In this document: positions 24,403-32,854 of the stretch, piece by piece
Numbering within the stretch: the stretch's first letter is position 1
How the letters are laid out: every line of letters starts with the position of its first letter
Source: Paenilisteria newyorkensis
Lineage (GTDB): Bacteria > Bacillota > Bacilli > Lactobacillales > Listeriaceae
Direction: 5' to 3'
Assembly: GCF_000766145.1 (NCBI RefSeq)
Contig: NZ_JNFB01000010.1
Location: 17,685-81,684 of the forward strand
DNA length: 64,000 bases
Notes under the pieces: generated by a model
What the model saw: the letters and a program-made list of their open reading frames with translations, nothing else
The model's database searches: none
Told to the model about the DNA's origin: nothing
Translations under genes and position numbers: made by a program

Positions 24403-25776
24403 ATGAACAAAGACATGAAAAAAAACATACTTATCGGCGTCGGGATGCAGAGTGTATATTTGTTAGCATCTTTTGGAATTCGGACTTTATTTATTCACAC
24501 ACTAGGTGAGGTATATGTGGGAATGGACAGGTTGTTTTCCAATATTCTAACCTTGCTTTCTTTCGCAGAGCTCGGAATTGGCGAGGCGATTATATTCCAG
24601 TTGTACAAGCCTGTTGTTCAAAAAAATTATGATAAGGCTAGGGATTTCCTACTTTTTTATCGGAAAATTTATCGATGGATTGGGAGCCTTATTTTTGTTT
24701 TGGGATTGTGCTTGGTTCCTTATATTATGAGTCTCTTTTTACTAGGTGAGGCGGGAAACGTTGAGGTTGGGCTAATCTTTATCCTATATGTTGCTAATAC
24801 AAGCCTTAGCTATTTCTTTACGTACCGGAAAGCCTTGTTTTTAGTACAGCAGCAAGAATATATTAATGTGCTCTATAAACAAGGCAGTTTTTTAGTTCAA
24901 GCTGCGTTGCAAGGGGGTTATTTGTATGCGACACACGACTTGATTGGCTTTTTGGTTATTCAAATCTTGTGTACTTTGTTGTTTAATGTATTTCAATCTA
25001 TGTATGCTTATCGAAAGTTTCCAGAGTATTTGGAGGGGCGACCAAATCTGCTTGAAAAAGTAGAAATCCAGGCTATTGTGGAGAATGTGAAAGGGATAGT
25101 TCTTTATATGGCGAGTGGTGCTTTGGTTCTTGGTACGGAGAGCATTTTTATCACGTATTTTTTAGGGTTACAAATGACGGGGATATACTCAAACTATACA
25201 CTTATTTTTACTGCGGTTGTAAGTATTCTTGCAAAGGCTATACGAGGCTTGCTCGGTTCCCTCGGACAAATAAATGCTAAAAATGACTTGGCGCAATCGT
25301 ATCGTATCTTTAATAAGTTATATTTGGTAATTGGACTTGTCTATGGTGTGATAGGGTTATTGCTGTTCTTCCTTGTGAATCCGTTTATTGAACTGTGGAT
25401 TGGAGAAGGCTTTATTTTACCGCAATATGTGGTGCTTGTCCTTGTCATTCAATTTTTTATCAATGGTATGCAGTATCCCGCGTATTTATACAGGACAACG
25501 CTAGGGTTATATACGAATGGGCGACTCTCACCCGTGTTCTTAATTTTAATTTATGGGGCATTATCAGTCTTGTTAATACCGCAGATTGGTGTGGCTGGGA
25601 GTGCGATGAGTATGTTCGTAGCACGGCTATGCACGACGACGTGGGTGGATCCATATCTTGTGTTCCACGATTTTTTCAAACGCAAAAGTGGTAGATTTAT
25701 AGGGCGGCATTATGGTATTATCATGGGAAGTGTGGTTATTTTTGGTTTGCTGACAATCACTATTTGGGGTATATGA
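24403..25776 (+). CDS. Polysaccharide flippase (Wzx / oligosaccharide exporter family)
   Basis: 457 residues with about 12 to 14 membrane segments over the full length, short charged loops and the usual N-terminal MNKDMKKNILIGVGMQ start. The MATE-like/Wzx pattern (TLGEVYVGMDRLFSNILTLLSFAELGIGEAI) identifies it as a lipid-linked glycan flippase. No glycosyltransferase or polymerase is next to it, so it would need sugars assembled elsewhere. A gap of 154 bases, with no gene, separates it from licD; a shared transcript is possible. Confidence 0.82.
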   Translation: MNKDMKKNILIGVGMQSVYLLASFGIRTLFIHTLGEVYVGMDRLFSNILTLLSFAELGIGEAIIFQLYKPVVQKNYDKARDFLLFYRKIYRWIGSLIFVLGLCLVPYIMSLFLLGEAGNVEVGLIFILYVANTSLSYFFTYRKALFLVQQQEYINVLYKQGSFLVQAALQGGYLYATHDLIGFLVIQILCTLLFNVFQSMYAYRKFPEYLEGRPNLLEKVEIQAIVENVKGIVLYMASGALVLGTESIFITYFLGLQMTGIYSNYTLIFTAVVSILAKAIRGLLGSLGQINAKNDLAQSYRIFNKLYLVIGLVYGVIGLLLFFLVNPFIELWIGEGFILPQYVVLVLVIQFFINGMQYPAYLYRTTLGLYTNGRLSPVFLILIYGALSVLLIPQIGVAGSAMSMFVARLCTTTWVDPYLVFHDFFKRKSGRFIGRHYGIIMGSVVIFGLLTITIWGI

Positions 25777-25879
25777 GAGTGTATTGAGAACGATTGGTGC
25801 GCTCTTTTTTGTGTTGAGAGGCTGTACACTTGGGGAAATATTGCATATAATAGAAGAATACAGATATGGGAGGGGTTAC

Positions 25880-26185
25880 ATGAGTCAGATAAAAAGTAAT
25901 CTTGGACGGGCGAATCAGGTGGCGACTTCGATGGGACATGCGGGAGATGCGATGCGGCAATCGGGTTCGAAGCAAGTGCAATTGGCGAATCGGACGAGTG
26001 TGAAGGTGAGTCATGACGCCAAACAGAGCTCGGATAAAGCTAAGCAATTGATGATGCAATTGGGTAAGAGTTTTGGGCGAGACGTGGCGCATATTCGTTC
26101 GGTCGCGCAGGAGTTTGAACGGGTGGATCGCGAAGTTGGGAACGGGCTTGATTTTTCGGGGACAGCTCCACGTATTGGGAAATGA
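25880..26185 (+). CDS. Type VII secretion effector partner (TIGR04197-like)
   Basis: 101 residues, ATG 25880 after GGGAGGGG. A helical, glycine- and serine-rich small protein (SQIKSNLGRANQVATSMG) of the WXG100-like superfamily that sits first in LXG toxin operons of Listeria and relatives. It probably pairs with the LXG domain of the toxin and guides it to the secretion machine. The ESX core genes (essC, esaA and so on) are not in this window. It is followed 10 bases later by a DUF3958-like gene. Confidence 0.78.
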   Translation: MSQIKSNLGRANQVATSMGHAGDAMRQSGSKQVQLANRTSVKVSHDAKQSSDKAKQLMMQLGKSFGRDVAHIRSVAQEFERVDREVGNGLDFSGTAPRIGK

Positions 26186-26195
26186 GGGATGGCAG

Positions 26196-26558
26196 ATGCA
26201 TGATAAGGACAGAGAAATAGATAGTTGGAATCAGCGGTTGCGGAATGTCGCAGATGACCAGTATGCGAAGGAACGGGAGATTCGAAGGCAGAAGCAATTG
26301 TTGGATGAAGTGGACTATGTACATAATCGGAACAATCGGTTGTTTCATGAGCTTGGTAGTACATGGCATCGAGACCGAGAAATGGCGGTATTTTTGGATA
26401 CGCAGCGACATGAATATCAGCGGCAACATTTTCATGTGGTGGATGGCATGGAGGAAGAACAAACGAGAATGGAACGTGAGAAGCGTGTATTGATAGAAAA
26501 GGAATCGGACTATTATGCGGCTCGTCGAAAAGTAGAGTTAGGCGGTGAGCAGGGATGA
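26196..26558 (+). CDS. DUF3958-like T7SS accessory protein
   Basis: 120 residues from ATG 26196 (GAGGGATGG upstream; the frame opens earlier at 26073 inside the previous gene). Almost wholly charged coiled coil with many Arg, Glu and His (REIDSWNQRLRNVADDQ, RREIRRQKQLL-like stretches). Genes of this kind stand between the small TIGR04197 protein and the LXG toxin and act as targeting partners. It overlaps the toxin start by 4 bases (ATGA). Confidence 0.75.
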   Translation: MHDKDREIDSWNQRLRNVADDQYAKEREIRRQKQLLDEVDYVHNRNNRLFHELGSTWHRDREMAVFLDTQRHEYQRQHFHVVDGMEEEQTRMEREKRVLIEKESDYYAARRKVELGGEQG

Positions 26559-28129
26559 GTTTGAATGTCTTTTTGGGTGAAATCGAAGCGCAATCGGAGA
26601 GCATGGTGGCGTCGTATCATGATATGATAGAGGCAATGGAAGGCTTGATGCGTGCGGTGAATGAGTTTGCGTTTGACCAGGAGTTGCAGGGGAAGACGTA
26701 TGACAGCGCGAAACAGTATTTTGCGGCGACGTATCGACCATTGGCGCAGGGCATGATTTGTTTGTGTGAGGAATTGATACGGCAAAATCAAGCGTTTCCG
26801 AGGCAGTTCCAAGCCGATGTGGCGACGACGGATGTGATAGAAGATGAAATTCGGAATCAGATTCGGCAATTGGATGGGCAGATTCAGGATATCGAGAGGT
26901 TGAGCAATAATGTTGTAGGGATGGCGTTAATCACGCCGATCTTTGTGGATTTGAAGCGGAAATTGCAGGAGAAGTTAGAGGCTTTATATCGGTTTGATGC
27001 GGAAACAGCGACTTCGTTTGATCGTGCGATGGATTTGACGGCGAATATTGTTCGAGGGCTGGCGGAAATCGATAGTGATAAAGCCTTCCAAGCCAAAACT
27101 GGAACTTTTCATATGATGGGCTTGAATATGGCGTGGCGTTCGGCATTGCAGAAACAATGGACAGCGCGTGAAGAAGCGATGGCGAAGTTGGCGAAAGATA
27201 ATGAGACGGCAAGACTGATTAAAGCAGCAGAAGATGGGCCATTACCCGTGATACCAGAAGGCAATGTGGCTGGATTTGTCACGAAAGACGGGAAGCTAGA
27301 TGGGAAAGCGACTTATGACAATGCGAAATGGCAACAAGCGCATGTGTTGGCAGGGATGAAAAATGCGATTTTTTTGATTGATATGGTGACGCCTATTTTT
27401 GATATCTATCGTTGGAGGACGGGACTTGATCCGATTACAAAAGAACAGCTAAGTGAATTTGAGCAATCGACAGCAGCTGGATTCACAGTATTGAACTTCA
27501 TTCCGTTTGGTAAGTTAGGGAAAGCGGCTAAAGCTATTAAAGCATCTACGCGAACAGATGAGTTCAAGTTTATATTTGAAGGTGTTGGCGAAATTAAGCA
27601 AGCAACGAATACGGGCAAACTAGGAGAACGAGCGAGTAAGTTAACTTTTAAGAATATTGAAGGATATGTAAAAGGAAGTAAATCATTTGATAGTGTTATA
27701 GATGATTATGCTAAAGTATATGCAGATAAGATACAATCGAATCAACCATGGTCTTGGGGAGAAGATATTGCTGGTTCTGAGGCTTTAACACTTAAACAAA
27801 AGAGGCTTATCAAAGAACAGGCAACAGCGAATGGCTATATACCAAAGGTTGAAGTAGTGAAGACCGATGGACTTAGATATGGGTATGCTGATTTTGCTAA
27901 AGCGGGAGTTGTAGAGAAAACAGTATATTTGCCAGAAGACCTATGGAAAATGTCAGATAGAGAACAATTTCAATGGTTGGATAATTCAATTGGTGGGCAT
28001 AGAGAAGGTGTAACATGGCACCATACAGAAACTCCAGGGAAAATGGAGTTGGTGGAATACGGAATTCATAATATAACTCCTCATAATGGAGGACGAACAA
28101 CAGGTATGTGGGCTGATGCGCCTAGATAA
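26555..28129 (+). CDS. LXG-domain polymorphic toxin with C-terminal HNH/WHH nuclease
   Basis: 524 residues. The LXG module fills residues 1-205 (MSLNVFLGEIEAQ start, GKTYDSAKQYFAATY, helical to about 210). A pretoxin/linker region follows, with a hydrophobic HVLAGMKNAIFLIDMVTP stretch. The C-terminal 60 residues form a small HNH-type nuclease with GVTWHHTETPGKMELV and HNITPHNGG, the WHH/HNH metal histidines. Base composition drops in G+C near 27560, marking a swapped-in toxic tip. It would be exported by T7SS and cut DNA in rival cells. The SUKH gene downstream is the likely antidote. Confidence 0.88.
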   Translation: MSLNVFLGEIEAQSESMVASYHDMIEAMEGLMRAVNEFAFDQELQGKTYDSAKQYFAATYRPLAQGMICLCEELIRQNQAFPRQFQADVATTDVIEDEIRNQIRQLDGQIQDIERLSNNVVGMALITPIFVDLKRKLQEKLEALYRFDAETATSFDRAMDLTANIVRGLAEIDSDKAFQAKTGTFHMMGLNMAWRSALQKQWTAREEAMAKLAKDNETARLIKAAEDGPLPVIPEGNVAGFVTKDGKLDGKATYDNAKWQQAHVLAGMKNAIFLIDMVTPIFDIYRWRTGLDPITKEQLSEFEQSTAAGFTVLNFIPFGKLGKAAKAIKASTRTDEFKFIFEGVGEIKQATNTGKLGERASKLTFKNIEGYVKGSKSFDSVIDDYAKVYADKIQSNQPWSWGEDIAGSEALTLKQKRLIKEQATANGYIPKVEVVKTDGLRYGYADFAKAGVVEKTVYLPEDLWKMSDREQFQWLDNSIGGHREGVTWHHTETPGKMELVEYGIHNITPHNGGRTTGMWADAPR

Positions 28130-28146
28130 AAATTAGGAGGGTAAAA

Positions 28147-28620
28147 ATGTTGATTCAAAAAGATACAATAGTTTTTCCATTGCCAACGGAAGAGTTATTC
28201 AAAAGAAAAGAAGGATTTTGGAGAGTAAGTTTACCGCTGGATTTTGTCGAATTTTTAAAAGAGAATAACGGTGGCATTCCAGTAGATGGAGCGTTCGTTT
28301 GCAATAATCATGAATACGTTATTGACAGATTTTTATGTTTACTAGATGTGCCTAGGGACAATGAATTTGGAATATATGATATAGATGTGACACTGACACA
28401 GTTGGAAGATAGGTTGACAGATAATGAGGAGCTAATTGGTGCGGATATTCTTCCCGTTGCTGTTTTGTTTGCTGGAGATTTTCTGTGTTTGGATTTCAGA
28501 GAAAATAGAGAAAAGCCTGTAGTGTGTGTGTGGAACCACGAAGAATCTGGGGAATTAGATCCAGAGACCTATTTTGTAACAAATACATTCGAAGAGTTTC
28601 TCAATATAAATAGAAGATAA
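28147..28620 (+). CDS. SMI1/KNR4 (SUKH) immunity protein
   Basis: 157 residues, acidic, strong AGGAGGG site. SUKH pattern: RVSLPLDFVEFLKENNGGIPVDGAF near residue 25, ADILPVAVLFAGDFLCLDFRE and the end motif TFEEFLN. SUKH proteins bind and block nuclease toxins. It starts 17 bases after the toxin stop, shares its AT-rich composition, and is followed by a terminator, so it is the cognate antidote. Confidence 0.88.
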   Translation: MLIQKDTIVFPLPTEELFKRKEGFWRVSLPLDFVEFLKENNGGIPVDGAFVCNNHEYVIDRFLCLLDVPRDNEFGIYDIDVTLTQLEDRLTDNEELIGADILPVAVLFAGDFLCLDFRENREKPVVCVWNHEESGELDPETYFVTNTFEEFLNINRR

Positions 28621-28647
28621 TAATTGAGTAGTATTCACAGAACGATG

Positions 28648-28687
28648 AAAGAGCTTAAGACATTTTGCTGTCTGGGCTCTTTTTTTG
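28648..28687 (+). terminator. Rho-independent terminator of the toxin operon
   Basis: AAAGAGC and GCTCTTT arms around a 21-base loop, then seven T. Ends the T7SS cassette. Confidence 0.8.
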
Positions 28688-28938
28688 AAGAAACAATTTT
28701 AAAGTTCGCAAGTAGGTTTTAAGTTCAGGGTCATTAGATAGAAAAAAATAAATTTAGTAGTAAAAAGGTCTAGCGAAAAGGCTGTTAATAGTGTTAAAGT
28801 ATAATGCGGAGGTGGTAGTATGTCTGAATGGATATAAATTATAGAGAATTAGTAATAATGTATCGGATTTAGGTGTTTGTAAGTGACTTGAATTCACTAG
28901 ATAAAATGCTTAAAAAATAAATGGAGTATGAGAACTAG
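28688..28938 (+). other. Non-coding stretch before the recombinase gene
   Basis: About 250 AT-rich bases without a supportable gene. A TATAAT lies at 28800, then GGAGG and an ATG (28820) that reaches a stop after five codons, possibly a gene stump. A small inverted repeat (AGTGA-CTTGAAT-TCACT) lies near 28882. I see no att site or transposon end. Confidence 0.4.
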
Positions 28939-30144
28939 ATGGATAAATTGAAGCACATCAAGGTGGACAAGTGGTCAAAAAAGAAAAATGTGGTTGCGAA
29001 GAATAAGCGTGAAGCAATCCGAGAGGCATTTGCTAGTGATCTGCAAGTAGAAGTGATACCCGCAATAAATACTGAAAATCCATTAGTCCATAAGAAATTG
29101 AGAGTAGCGGCTTATTGCCGAGTCAGTACTTTTGAAGAAGCACAAGCTGGGAGTTTTGAACTGCAAATTCAATCCTATAGTGAAAAAATTAGGAAGAATT
29201 CTAAGTGGTCGCTAGTTGATATTTATGCAGACCAAGGCGTATCAGGGACGTCGACGAACAAACGAGAAAATTTTAATCGTATGCTAGAAGATTGCCGTAT
29301 GGGAAAGATAGATCTAATCATTGTGAAAAGTATTAGCCGATTTTCAAGAAATCTACTGGATTTTACATCTATCAATAGAGAATTGAAAGCACTGGACAAG
29401 CCTGTAGGGATATATATAGAAGATGTTAATCTGAATACCCTGGATAGTAACAGTGAGTTGTTGCTAGGCTTAATGAGTCTGATTGCACAGAGTGAGAGTG
29501 AACAAAAAAGTGCGTCAATAAGATGGGCGCTTATTGAAAAATTCAAAAAAGGAATTCCGATATTTCCTACACATAATCTTCTGGGCTACACAAAGAGCCA
29601 GTTTGGGAAGATAGAGATAGTGGAGGAAGAAGCGGAGATTGTTCGTTATATCTATGACGGTTACTTGGCAGGAAATACGGTAAAGGAAATTGCGCAGGCA
29701 CTAACAGATGCTAGTATTCCTACCGTTATGGGGAAAGCAACATGGAGTTCTGCGAGTATCTATAGTATTCTCAAAAATGAAAAGTATTGCGGCGATATCC
29801 TTATGCAAAAGACCTATACCGTAGACTGTTTCACACATAAGACTCGTAAAAACACGGGGCAAAGACCACAATATCGAGTGACAGATGGAATGCCAGCTAT
29901 AATTTCTAGAGGAAATTGGGACGCAGTACAGAAACAATTAAAAGAACCACATAAAAGAAGAGCGAGAGCAGATATCAAACCTGTAGAGAAAAAAGTGCAT
30001 ATTAGAAGAATAAAATCTGGCTTTTTCAAAGATTTCATGGTTATTAATACAAAGTGGACAAAAGAAGAATTGCAAGAAGTATACAAATTAGAAGGTATTA
30101 TCAGTGAAAAGGAGACGGAGAAAGATGGAAGAAATGAATTTTGA
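28939..30144 (+). CDS. Serine recombinase, compact C terminus
   Basis: 401 residues. The resolvase domain (residues 50-190) has the nucleophile in YCRVSTFEEAQAGSFELQ, GVSGTSTNKRENFNRMLED and the SRFSRN arginine motif. The recombinase domain follows (IPIFPTHNLLGYTKSQFG to YSILKNEKYCGDILMQKT). The zinc-ribbon with paired CxxC motifs and long coiled coil of large serine integrases is absent; the C terminus ends in RRIKSGFFKDFMV. No phage or conjugation gene is near. It may mobilise the surrounding cassette or be a left-over of an integrated element. Confidence 0.85.
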   Translation: MDKLKHIKVDKWSKKKNVVAKNKREAIREAFASDLQVEVIPAINTENPLVHKKLRVAAYCRVSTFEEAQAGSFELQIQSYSEKIRKNSKWSLVDIYADQGVSGTSTNKRENFNRMLEDCRMGKIDLIIVKSISRFSRNLLDFTSINRELKALDKPVGIYIEDVNLNTLDSNSELLLGLMSLIAQSESEQKSASIRWALIEKFKKGIPIFPTHNLLGYTKSQFGKIEIVEEEAEIVRYIYDGYLAGNTVKEIAQALTDASIPTVMGKATWSSASIYSILKNEKYCGDILMQKTYTVDCFTHKTRKNTGQRPQYRVTDGMPAIISRGNWDAVQKQLKEPHKRRARADIKPVEKKVHIRRIKSGFFKDFMVINTKWTKEELQEVYKLEGIISEKETEKDGRNEF

Positions 30145-30550
30145 TGATTTTGATTTTGAGGTAATTACAGTTGAATCGATGGGAAACCCTTCCATGATGG
30201 TCAATTTGAATGGAACTACGTTTAACAGAATATTGCTGGAAATAATGGGGTACCCAGCATATGTCGCGCCACTTATATCAAAAAAGCGTAATGCATTTGC
30301 TATACAAACCTGTAAAGCTGGTGGGGAGAGAGCTATTAAATTTTCAAAACCTAAAAATCAGCAGAAAGGTGGAGTAAAACTTAGCTCTACTGTAATAAAT
30401 GACTATTTGCGTTCTATCATGAAGGATGAGTGGAATGAAAAAAATAGATATCAAGTAGAAGCGGTATATCATCCTGATAAAAAAGCGATGGTATTCGATT
30501 TAAATTCAGCTACAGAATTTGAGCCATTTCGGATTAATAGTAGGGATTGA
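30125..30550 (+). CDS. Hypothetical recombinase-linked protein
   Basis: 141 residues from ATG 30125, overlapping the recombinase by 20 bases; GGAGACGGAG lies just upstream. Acidic N terminus (EEMNFDDFDFEVI), then a mixed region with YPAYVAPLISKKRNAFAIQ. I do not recognise the family, but small proteins of this sort often follow serine recombinases in Firmicute accessory elements, so it may assist or direct recombination. Inference only. Confidence 0.6.
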   Translation: MEEMNFDDFDFEVITVESMGNPSMMVNLNGTTFNRILLEIMGYPAYVAPLISKKRNAFAIQTCKAGGERAIKFSKPKNQQKGGVKLSSTVINDYLRSIMKDEWNEKNRYQVEAVYHPDKKAMVFDLNSATEFEPFRINSRD

Positions 30551-30600
30551 TTTTAAGCATCCGTGAAACAAATCGTATTATAAATAAATATTATATTCAA

Positions 30601-30637
30601 GAGTCAATGTCTCACACAGGCATTGGCTCTATTTTTA
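30601..30637 (+). terminator. Rho-independent terminator
   Basis: GAGTCAATG pairs with CATTGGCTC (one G-U) around an 11-base loop, then a T-rich tail. It ends the recombinase unit. Confidence 0.75.
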
Positions 30638-30656
30638 TTTAGAAAGGAGGAAAACT

Positions 30657-30953
30657 ATGTCGATTTTCACGAAAGAACGCTTTCAAGAAACATTGTGGTT
30701 AGAGGGCATAGGCGCTATTCCAGAAGAAGCGATACAAGAGCGGATGCAGTTGCTACATCGTCAAGCATTGGACAACAACTACAGCCAACATCTTCCTGAG
30801 AAAAAGCTACCAGACTTGCTCTTTGTCCGAACGTGCCAGTATGAAGCATGGAAAATGGTTGTCATTTCAGATGGAGACACGGATAGCCCGCTCTATTCCT
30901 TGCTATTTCAACATCAAAAATTACACAGCTTCACAGATTTGGAAGAAAACTAA
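30657..30953 (+). CDS. Hypothetical protein, 98 residues
   Basis: Strong site AAAGGAGG 8 bases before ATG. Soluble, mildly acidic; no motif recognised (MSIFTKERFQETLWLEGIG start). First of a group of small same-strand genes reaching to 32854 that includes a DUF960 and a Mor-like protein. Its last codons lie in the left copy of a 46-bp direct repeat, so its C terminus may not be original. Confidence 0.55.
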   Translation: MSIFTKERFQETLWLEGIGAIPEEAIQERMQLLHRQALDNNYSQHLPEKKLPDLLFVRTCQYEAWKMVVISDGDTDSPLYSLLFQHQKLHSFTDLEEN

Positions 30954-30978
30954 ATATATCACCAAATTCAAAAGGAAC
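30933..30978 (+). repeat. 46-bp direct repeat, left copy
   Basis: Begins ACAGATTTGGAAGAAAACTA and is repeated at 32788-32833 with three differences in 46 bases, in the same orientation about 1.86 kb apart. It lies across the stop codon of the 98-residue protein. Confidence 0.8.
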
Positions 30979-30997
30979 ATAGAAAAGAGGGGAAAAT

Positions 30998-31333
30998 ATG
31001 CAAGAAAACCTGCATTGGTTTCAAGAACAAATGAAACAGCGCTATCAGCTTTCTCTTTCTATAGAAGAGATTGGTTATGAATCAATCATGTTAGCTCTGG
31101 AGGAAACGATACCTGAGATAGCGAGAAGCTTCCAAGAGCTACAAATGACAGCACACGAAATCAGTTTTCTAACCATGCAATACCTACAAAATGACATGGA
31201 ATACACCGCCAGTATCAGTCAACATCCAGAAACGCAGAAAAATGATCTCGTAATTTGGCAAGTGAATGGCGAAGTCGAAGCTATTTTGCCATGGAAAACG
31301 AAGGGAGAGTCACAAGATGCCACCGAAGTATAG
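30998..31333 (+). CDS. Hypothetical protein, 111 residues
   Basis: ATG after GAGGGGAAAAT. Helical, acidic, soluble (LSIEEIGYESIMLALEETIPEI), with a short beta end (NDLVIWQVNGEVEAIL). No family recognised. Its 3' end overlaps the DUF960 gene by 17 bases, so the two are linked in translation. Confidence 0.55.
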   Translation: MQENLHWFQEQMKQRYQLSLSIEEIGYESIMLALEETIPEIARSFQELQMTAHEISFLTMQYLQNDMEYTASISQHPETQKNDLVIWQVNGEVEAILPWKTKGESQDATEV

Positions 31334-31616
31334 AACCAGAGCTATCGATGCAGAAATTCCATTTGAGATTCAAGACATTCTCTGGCAACTTTTCACGATT
31401 CTGAAACAAAGTCAAAAACCAATCGACTATCTCCATGTATTTGAACTAAGCATCGAGCCGGAAACACAAAGACAAACCATCTATCATCGTCAAGAGGTAC
31501 CAGCCTATAAGAAAACGGTGCATGCGACATTGACAACGACCAAGCCAATTCATCACACCATCTGGATTATCGAAGAAGCAGACTACCTTATGATGTTGTT
31601 CCCATCCGATTATTAG
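31317..31616 (+). CDS. DUF960-family protein
   Basis: 99 residues from ATG 31317 (GGGAGAG upstream). The sequence fits DUF960: YRTRAIDAEIPFEIQDILW, then IDYLHVFELSIEPETQRQTI and HRQEVPAYKK. DUF960 proteins occur in Firmicute mobile elements and accessory clusters; their role is unknown. It overlaps the upstream gene and precedes, after about 130 bases, a Mor-like regulator. Confidence 0.75.
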   Translation: MPPKYRTRAIDAEIPFEIQDILWQLFTILKQSQKPIDYLHVFELSIEPETQRQTIYHRQEVPAYKKTVHATLTTTKPIHHTIWIIEEADYLMMLFPSDY

Positions 31617-31745
31617 ATCGCTAGAAGCGATGATTTTTCATAGTATGTCAAAGTACACGCAAATTTCGTGTGACACGCCTTTGGAATAGTTTTCAAAAAT
31701 TGGTAAGCTAAGGAAGTAGGTGACAAGGGAGGAGTGAAACGAACG

Positions 31746-32033
31746 ATGTATCCACAACAACGCATTCACCAGGACTGTTTGGCGGAGGTCTACAAAGAGA
31801 TGGTGGAGGCTGTAGGAATTGAGAGCATGCTGAAACTGTATCCACTTTTGCGTGGGCAACAAATCAATTTTCCAGTCCGCTTATATGCCAAAGACAAAGT
31901 CAGCATGAAAATAAGCCAAGAATATAATGGGAAGAATGTGCATGTCCTATCGCGAGAATACGGTTATAGTTCACGTTGGGTACAGAAGATTATTAAAGAG
32001 AACCAAGAATTAGAGGGAGGAGAAGTGACATGA
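31746..32033 (+). CDS. Mor-family (Mu middle-operon type) DNA-binding protein
   Basis: 95 residues from ATG 31746, with GGGAGGAG 10 bases upstream (GTG 31734 is in frame but too close to that site). The N-terminal half resembles the dimerisation part of Mor/Mga-like activators (LAEVYKEMVEAVGIESMLKLYPLL) and the C terminus is a helix-turn-helix (KISQEYNGKNVHVLSREYGYSSRWVQKI). It is probably a local transcription activator of this cluster. It overlaps the next gene by 4 bases (ATGA). Confidence 0.72.
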   Translation: MYPQQRIHQDCLAEVYKEMVEAVGIESMLKLYPLLRGQQINFPVRLYAKDKVSMKISQEYNGKNVHVLSREYGYSSRWVQKIIKENQELEGGEVT

Positions 32034-32410
32034 AAACATTTTTTGTGAAAGATTTGGATGGGTGGCAGCGGGTGCAAGAGGAATTGCTTTTGTTTTGTCA
32101 ACGCTCCAATATGCAAACGAAAATTATGGAAGAAGAAAATCTGTGGTGTATCAAAATGAAGCGAAAAGGTATCACAAAATCAACGCTAACCGTCCGCATG
32201 ACATTACTGGAAGACAGCATGCTGGTAGAGGTAGGTAAAACAGCTTGGAAAGGCAAGCTAGCAACACTTGGTATATTGAGTGTTCCCATATGGAACGTTA
32301 TCTATATTGGGGGCGCAACGGTAGGTGGGATTGTTCAGGTAAAAATGTATCGAAAAGTAGCTCAGATGGTACAAGAACATTTAGAAAAACAAAAAATACA
32401 GGGATTGTGA
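32030..32410 (+). CDS. Hypothetical membrane-associated protein
   Basis: 126 residues, translationally coupled to the Mor-like gene. The first 90 residues are soluble alpha/beta with basic patches; a single hydrophobic segment (LATLGILSVPIWNVIYIGGATVGGIV) lies before a basic helical tail (MYRKVAQMVQEHLEKQK). No family recognised. It could be a membrane anchor or toxin-like peptide domain; unknown. Confidence 0.55.
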   Translation: MKTFFVKDLDGWQRVQEELLLFCQRSNMQTKIMEEENLWCIKMKRKGITKSTLTVRMTLLEDSMLVEVGKTAWKGKLATLGILSVPIWNVIYIGGATVGGIVQVKMYRKVAQMVQEHLEKQKIQGL

Positions 32411-32419
32411 GGATGAAAC

Positions 32420-32854
32420 ATGAAGAAACTAAGTCTAGTCGTATTAAGCTTCCTACTTTTGTTAGCGGGTTGCGGACAAGCGGATACGGAGGATGCGTAT
32501 AATACAGCGATACAAAAAGGGCTCGATGCGATTGCCAGTGAAAACTATGACAAAGCAGAAGCGGCTTTTGAATTAGCATTGGAAGATAAGAAATCCGATG
32601 ACAAAGCAAAGGCTTATCTTGTGCAAACAAAAGCTATGCAAGAGGCTACAGATGCCTACGCTAAAAAAGACTATAAGAAAACCAAGAAAGAAGTAGCAAA
32701 TGTTATCCAAGAGAAAAAAGGATCAGACGCGCTTGTTCAAAAAGCAACGGAACTACAAGCAAAAGACTATGACACAGCATCCACTTTACAGATTTGGAAG
32801 AAAACTAAATGCATCACCAAATCCAAAAGGAACGGCGCTATCTGGATTGATTGA
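32420..32854 (+). CDS. Lipoprotein with TPR-like helices, chimeric 3' end
   Basis: 144 residues. Signal peptide with lipobox LLLAGC places the lipidated Cys at residue 18. The mature part has TPR-like helices (AIASENYDKAEAAFELALED and a second set near residue 70). From about residue 121 the sequence (IWKKTKCITKSKRN) is read out of the right copy of the 46-bp repeat in a different frame from the left copy, so the natural C terminus has probably been replaced by recombination. Surface-exposed; function unknown. Confidence 0.65.
   Translation: MKKLSLVVLSFLLLLAGCGQADTEDAYNTAIQKGLDAIASENYDKAEAAFELALEDKKSDDKAKAYLVQTKAMQEATDAYAKKDYKKTKKEVANVIQEKKGSDALVQKATELQAKDYDTASTLQIWKKTKCITKSKRNGAIWID
32788..32833 (+). 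repeat. 46-bp direct repeat, right copy
   Basis: Matches 30933-30978 at 43 of 46 positions in the same orientation. It lies inside the 3' end of the lipoprotein gene and bounds, with the left copy, a 1.86-kb block of small genes. Confidence 0.8.

Noticed and set aside
28939..32854. Prophage or integrative conjugative element
   Set aside because: Only a recombinase, DUF960 and Mor-like gene are present; no structural, lysis, relaxase or transfer genes.
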